Position numbers and translations under genes: made by a program. A stretch of DNA of 9,265 nucleotides, taken from Candidatus Heimdallarchaeota archaeon. GTDB taxonomy: Archaea; Asgardarchaeota; Heimdallarchaeia; Heimdallarchaeales; Kariarchaeaceae. The notes under the pieces are model-generated. The model was given only the letters and a program-made list of their open reading frames with translations. It was not told the DNA's origin and made no database searches. Positions 5,801-9,265 of the stretch are shown one piece after another (the first letter of the stretch is position 1; every line of letters starts with the position of its first letter). The stretch spans positions 3,226 to 12,490 of the forward strand of contig JALUTL010000149.1 in assembly GCA_027016475.1 (NCBI GenBank), written 5' to 3'.

Positions 5801-6796
5801 ATGGAACTTCTTGATTCCTTCTCCAGAGGATTGACAACAGTACTGCAACGCTATGATTCAACGATCACACATCCACAGATGACTGTATTGTCTGGTCAGT
5901 GGCTTAGAGTTTCAATGGCCATGCAATTGCCTCGGCAAATAAATATCGGGCATCCATATGGTGAAAGCGGTTGGGATTTTTTAGGAATTGCCAACGCGAT
6001 GCTTTTACCTCTGTCCATTGACTACAGACTTTACATCGGTGATCTTAGATATACACGGGGTCATGTGACTGCAGCAAATGCAAAATATCCCATCGATTGG
6101 CAACGAATAATTATCATTCAGAATCTTGAGGAGCTAATCCAGAATATCGATACTGAAACTTCGATTATTGCGATGCCTGATGGAAGCTACCGTATTATCT
6201 CAACAAGGGATGATGACTTATTCATTTCAAAACAGTCCCTTTTATCGGTCATTGATGAACTGATCCAATTGCCTCTAGGGCCGGTTATTCTCCAAATTAA
6301 TGGTTTGTCGGATCCTATTCCTCAAGAATTGCCTTGGGATACCTTGCAGTACTGTGGTTGGACTTTTGAAAGAGGTGAAGAACCCACTGAAATTGAAGGT
6401 AACCAAAGGTTTTCTACAGTATCTGGTTGGAAAGCATATGCTCGCTGGATGCAGTCCTACCAATTTGACAACTCTTCTGCAATTCATCCATTCATCAAAT
6501 CCATTCCCCATCTGTTGATTGATCGTAGAAAGGCTGCTTCGGAATATTGGTTTACATTGGCTTCACAATTACAGATTGAACAAAGTGCATCAATTGCTGA
6601 ACAATTCGGACAGATTGCCGAAGATGCGATTCCATTATTCGAAACTTTGATAGATTCCTATAAGGACAACGAAAACCATCGTACAATCAGAAAGAACATT
6701 TCCGCATGTTATTTTAACGAACAAAGAACTTTACATGTTTTTAACCAAGCAAAAAAACATTACAACGATTTGGCACATCGAAAAAAACCATGGTAG
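5801..6796 (+). CDS. Protein of unknown function, co-transcribed with L37e
   Basis: A 331-residue protein that I do not recognise. The frame is open further upstream (from 5723), but that part overlaps L37e. ATG 5801, preceded by GGGAAAT and seven bases after the L37e stop, is the natural start. No signal peptide or membrane segment is visible. The first 190 residues look alpha/beta. A Trp-rich middle follows (P-W-D-T-L-Q-Y-C-G-W-T-F, then S-G-W-K-A-Y-A-R-W). The last 100 residues are helical, with D-R-R-K-A-A-S-E-Y-W-F-T-L-A and E-Q-F-G-Q-I-A-E-D-A. This 'GW.A...W ... RR.AA.Y...LA' pattern faintly resembles the C-terminal DUF4872 region of BtrH-like proteins, but the N-terminal cysteine-peptidase-like half of that family is not apparent; treat it as a weak hint. 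The tail has H-R-K-K-P-W. A T6 tract 22 bases after the stop probably ends the L37e transcript. Confidence 0.75.
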   Translation: MELLDSFSRGLTTVLQRYDSTITHPQMTVLSGQWLRVSMAMQLPRQINIGHPYGESGWDFLGIANAMLLPLSIDYRLYIGDLRYTRGHVTAANAKYPIDWQRIIIIQNLEELIQNIDTETSIIAMPDGSYRIISTRDDDLFISKQSLLSVIDELIQLPLGPVILQINGLSDPIPQELPWDTLQYCGWTFERGEEPTEIEGNQRFSTVSGWKAYARWMQSYQFDNSSAIHPFIKSIPHLLIDRRKAASEYWFTLASQLQIEQSASIAEQFGQIAEDAIPLFETLIDSYKDNENHRTIRKNISACYFNEQRTLHVFNQAKKHYNDLAHRKKPW

Positions 6797-6817
6797 CCCT
6801 CTATATCATAATCGGAA

Positions 6818-6823
6818 TTTTTT
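6818..6823 (+). terminator. T-tract terminator candidate before hef
   Basis: Six T residues in GGAATTTTTTAAGCC lie 22 bases beyond the stop of the L37e operon's second gene. They could end that transcript. The same TTTTTTAAG could also act as a TATA-like box for hef, with a start near 6847 and a leader of about 30 nt. No better TATA box lies 26 nt before ATG 6877. Confidence 0.4.
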
Positions 6824-6876
6824 AAGCCAATGCGTTCAGATTCATTTTAGATTTGCTAGGCTATTATAATGCACCC

Positions 6877-9219
6877 ATGATCAAAAAAGACAAAATTGAG
6901 AATCGTATATACCAGCAAATTCTGTTTGCAGCTGGTGCAAAGGAAAATTCATTGATTGTCCTTCCCACAGGTCTTGGTAAAACTATCATAGTGGTAATGC
7001 TAATGGCATATTTCTTGGATCAATTTCCTGATAAACAGGTTGTATTTACAGCTCCGACCAAACCATTGGTTGAGCAACATTTTCAAACTTTGGTCGAACT
7101 TTTGGATGTTCCAGAAGAAAAAATTGTGACTATGAGCGGTGCAATTCCTCCACAACAAAGAAAACACATCTGGAAACAAGCGCAGGTAATTGTTTTAACT
7201 CCTCAGGTATTGAAAAACGACATCATTGACAAATCATGCGATCTTACAAAAATTAGCTTCCTTTGTATAGACGAAACTCATAGATTGGTTGGTGATGATG
7301 CCAGTGTTATAGCTGTAGAGCAATATCGAAAGCAAAATCCAAAAGGAAGGGTCGTAGGAATAACTGCATCTCCTGGCCGCAAGGAAAAAGTGTGGGAAAT
7401 AATAAAAAACTTGGGTGCAACTCGCTTGGAATTTCTTGATGAAGATCATCCGGCAGTAAAACCCTTTGTTCACACTGTTGATGAAGAATACATTAAGGTT
7501 GACCTGCCTGAAGAATTCGATTCTATATTAAATAAATTAAAGGATCTCTTGGCTGAATTTCTCAAAATCCTCAAGGATTTGGATCTAATTCAAAGCAGTG
7601 TCCTTGCAAAGAACACCAAGCGAGATTTGCTGAAGCTAAATGCCCTTATTGATTCAAAGAGGAAAGAGCTTGGTGATGATACCTATTTTCAAGCCAAAGG
7701 TGCTTATGGTCAAACCTTTAGGATAATGCACGCGCTAGAAGTGTTAGAAACTCAGGGAATACCAACTCTCTATTCTTATCTTCAAAAACAACGAGAGGTA
7801 GCGGAAATATCAGGAAAATCTGCGTTAAAAAAATTCTTTAAACTACCGGGCATGGATCAAGTTTGGGTCAAAACTCTTTCTCTCTATTCAAAAGGATATG
7901 TCCACCCAAAGCTTTCAAAATTAATCGAATTAATACAGAAAGAGCTAGAAAGGGAAATTTCAAGCCGTATCCTCGTGTTCTCAAACTACCGAGATACCGT
8001 AAAACAGTTGAGCGAAGAACTAAACAAAATTGACGGTGTAGAAGCACATTGGTTTGTCGGACAAAAATCTACACGGGATGACCAAGGATTAACCCAAAAG
8101 GATCAAATCAGAATCTTGGACGAGTTTAAAAAAGGGTATTACAACGTTCTTGTCAGTACATCTGTGGGAGAAGAAGGATTGGATGTCGCTCAATGTGATT
8201 TAGTGGTCTTTTATGATGTTGTGCCTTCTGAAATTCGGCTAATCCAAAGAAGTGGGCGAACAGGCCGAAAAAGACATGGGCGAGTTGTCATATTGGCTGC
8301 AAAGAATACCCGTGATGAAGGCTTTTATTGGGCATCACAACATCGCAGAAGCAAGCTTCAGGATGTATTGGAAGAAGTCAAAAATGAACTTGAAGGCTCA
8401 AAACAAAAAAATTTGGCCGAATTTATGACATCTGCCCATTCTGAATCTTCTCCCTCAAAAGAACATGAAGATGAAACATTGTCGGCTGATATGAAGTCTA
8501 CCTCTTCAGATTCCCAAGAAACAACTGCGGGAGATGGCAAACCTGTTGTTTATTTTGATTCAAGAGAAAAGGGGAGTGCAATTGTTCGAGCTTTGCTAAA
8601 TCAAGATATTGTGCTAAAATCAGAAACTCTTCCAGTGGGAGACTACATTTTGTCCGATCGGGTTGCCATTGAACGAAAGACTGTTGATGACTTCTTGAGC
8701 ACTTTGTTTAGACAGGATTTATTTACCCAGCTTAAAAAGTTGAAAGCAAGTTATGATCGCCCAATATTGCTTATTGAAGGGGAGGATCTTTATTCAACCG
8801 CTCCATCACGCCAAGCAGTCCAAGGGGCCATTTCTTCCATCCTTGTTGACTTCCAAATACCAATCCTTTATACTTCCAATTCTGAAGAGACAGCTGAATA
8901 TATCTTTAGAATTGCCTATCGAGAGCAAATTCAAGAAAAACGTGTCCCCTCTTTGAAGACAGCAGTAAAACCATCTTCCCTTGCTGAAGAACAACTAAAT
9001 CTAGTGTCACAAATCCCCAAAATTAACCGAAAAATTGCTACTGCACTTTTAAGAGAATTTGGCACAATTCGATCTATTTTTAACCAAAATCAAGATTCAT
9101 TGAAAAAAGTAAAAGGGATAGGGCCTACCTTAGCTAACCATATTGATCTTTTGGCCAATACTCCTTATCCTGAATACAACGAAAATGAATCCGATGAAAA
9201 TGAGGAGGAAACAAATTGA
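6877..9219 (+). CDS. hef: Hef helicase/nuclease (FANCM/XPF family)
   Basis: A 780-residue fusion of an SF2 helicase and an XPF-type structure-specific nuclease, close to the usual length of archaeal Hef. Helicase parts: Walker A L29-P-T-G-L-G-K-T36, motif Ia T-A-P-T-K-P-L, D132-E-T-H135 (DEAH-box variant), motif III T-A-S-P-G, an insert domain at about 205-365, motif V S-T-S-V-G-E-E-G-L-D-V, motif VI Q457-R-S-G-R-T-G-R464. A Ser/Glu-rich linker (about 515-555) leads to the nuclease: G588-D-Y, then E599-R-K-T-V-D-D605 (the ERKxxxD active site intact). Two helix-hairpin-helix motifs (about 707-760, including G-I-G-P) and an acidic tail follow. Hef acts on stalled replication forks and branched DNA as a homodimer. 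ATG 6877 is preferred to the TTG at 6853, since family N-termini begin close to this point. A GGAGG near the stop may serve a downstream gene. Confidence 0.96.
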   Translation: MIKKDKIENRIYQQILFAAGAKENSLIVLPTGLGKTIIVVMLMAYFLDQFPDKQVVFTAPTKPLVEQHFQTLVELLDVPEEKIVTMSGAIPPQQRKHIWKQAQVIVLTPQVLKNDIIDKSCDLTKISFLCIDETHRLVGDDASVIAVEQYRKQNPKGRVVGITASPGRKEKVWEIIKNLGATRLEFLDEDHPAVKPFVHTVDEEYIKVDLPEEFDSILNKLKDLLAEFLKILKDLDLIQSSVLAKNTKRDLLKLNALIDSKRKELGDDTYFQAKGAYGQTFRIMHALEVLETQGIPTLYSYLQKQREVAEISGKSALKKFFKLPGMDQVWVKTLSLYSKGYVHPKLSKLIELIQKELEREISSRILVFSNYRDTVKQLSEELNKIDGVEAHWFVGQKSTRDDQGLTQKDQIRILDEFKKGYYNVLVSTSVGEEGLDVAQCDLVVFYDVVPSEIRLIQRSGRTGRKRHGRVVILAAKNTRDEGFYWASQHRRSKLQDVLEEVKNELEGSKQKNLAEFMTSAHSESSPSKEHEDETLSADMKSTSSDSQETTAGDGKPVVYFDSREKGSAIVRALLNQDIVLKSETLPVGDYILSDRVAIERKTVDDFLSTLFRQDLFTQLKKLKASYDRPILLIEGEDLYSTAPSRQAVQGAISSILVDFQIPILYTSNSEETAEYIFRIAYREQIQEKRVPSLKTAVKPSSLAEEQLNLVSQIPKINRKIATALLREFGTIRSIFNQNQDSLKKVKGIGPTLANHIDLLANTPYPEYNENESDENEEETN

Positions 9220-9265
9220 ATGCTATTCAATCTTGATTTGATAGTTTTCAATCAGAAATACAATA
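9220..9265 (+). CDS. Possible start of a downstream gene, cut by the window edge
   Basis: An ATG directly follows the hef stop codon (TGA 9217-9219, ATG 9220-9222) and stays open for 15 codons to the window end (MLFNLDLIVFNQKYN). GGAGG at 9204-9208, inside the hef tail, lies 11 bases before it and could be its ribosome-binding site. Fifteen open codons happen often by chance and the GAGGAGG also encodes Glu residues of the acidic Hef tail, so this is only a candidate. Confidence 0.25.
   Translation, partial: MLFNLDLIVFNQKYN

Noticed and set aside
6853..6876. TTG start of Hef eight residues upstream
   Set aside because: ATG 6877 is in frame, and the usual Hef N-terminus begins shortly before the first helicase motif; the extra residues show no family resemblance.

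Overview
The window is an AT-rich archaeal chromosome segment. The archaeal assignment rests on a full Hef-type helicase-nuclease, ribosomal protein L37e, a TtuA/Ncs6-family tRNA thiolase with two zinc fingers, a ZNRD2/SSSCA1-like zinc-ribbon protein, and TATA-box promoters lying about 26 nt upstream of start codons. A full-length helicase-nuclease Hef points to a euryarchaeal-type or Asgard-type lineage; I cannot place it more exactly from sequence alone.

Layout, left to right. Positions 3-149 hold the 3' end of an unidentified plus-strand gene cut by the window edge. Next is a GPH-type sugar:cation symporter of the major facilitator superfamily (245-1543). The roughly 525-base gap that follows is not empty. 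It contains a G+C-rich island (about 1614-2002) that folds on the minus strand into a series of stable hairpins, including an 11-bp helix capped by a cUUCGg tetraloop, a 12-bp helix with three G-U pairs and a GNRA-capped stem. A TATA box sits at the right distance upstream on that strand. I call it a structured non-coding RNA. I could not match it by eye to RNase P RNA or SRP RNA, so it is the main candidate for something undescribed.

Then comes a 676-residue HD-domain phosphohydrolase of the SAMHD1/dGTPase-like type (2070-4100). It converges on, and overlaps by three bases with, a minus-strand tRNA 2-thiouridine synthetase (4097-5062). That gene is divergent from a small ZNRD2-like zinc-ribbon gene (5160-5513). 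A two-gene unit follows: L37e (5611-5793) and a 331-residue protein I do not recognise (5801-6796). The window ends with hef (6877-9219), after which a new reading frame may begin directly at 9220 and run off the edge.

Most genes serve information processing: tRNA modification, ribosome assembly, fork repair and possibly dNTP or nucleotide homeostasis. The left edge is a sugar-transport locus. There are no insertion sequences, CRISPR arrays, tRNAs or obvious phage genes. The intergenic gaps other than 1544-2069 are short and hold promoter and T-tract signals.
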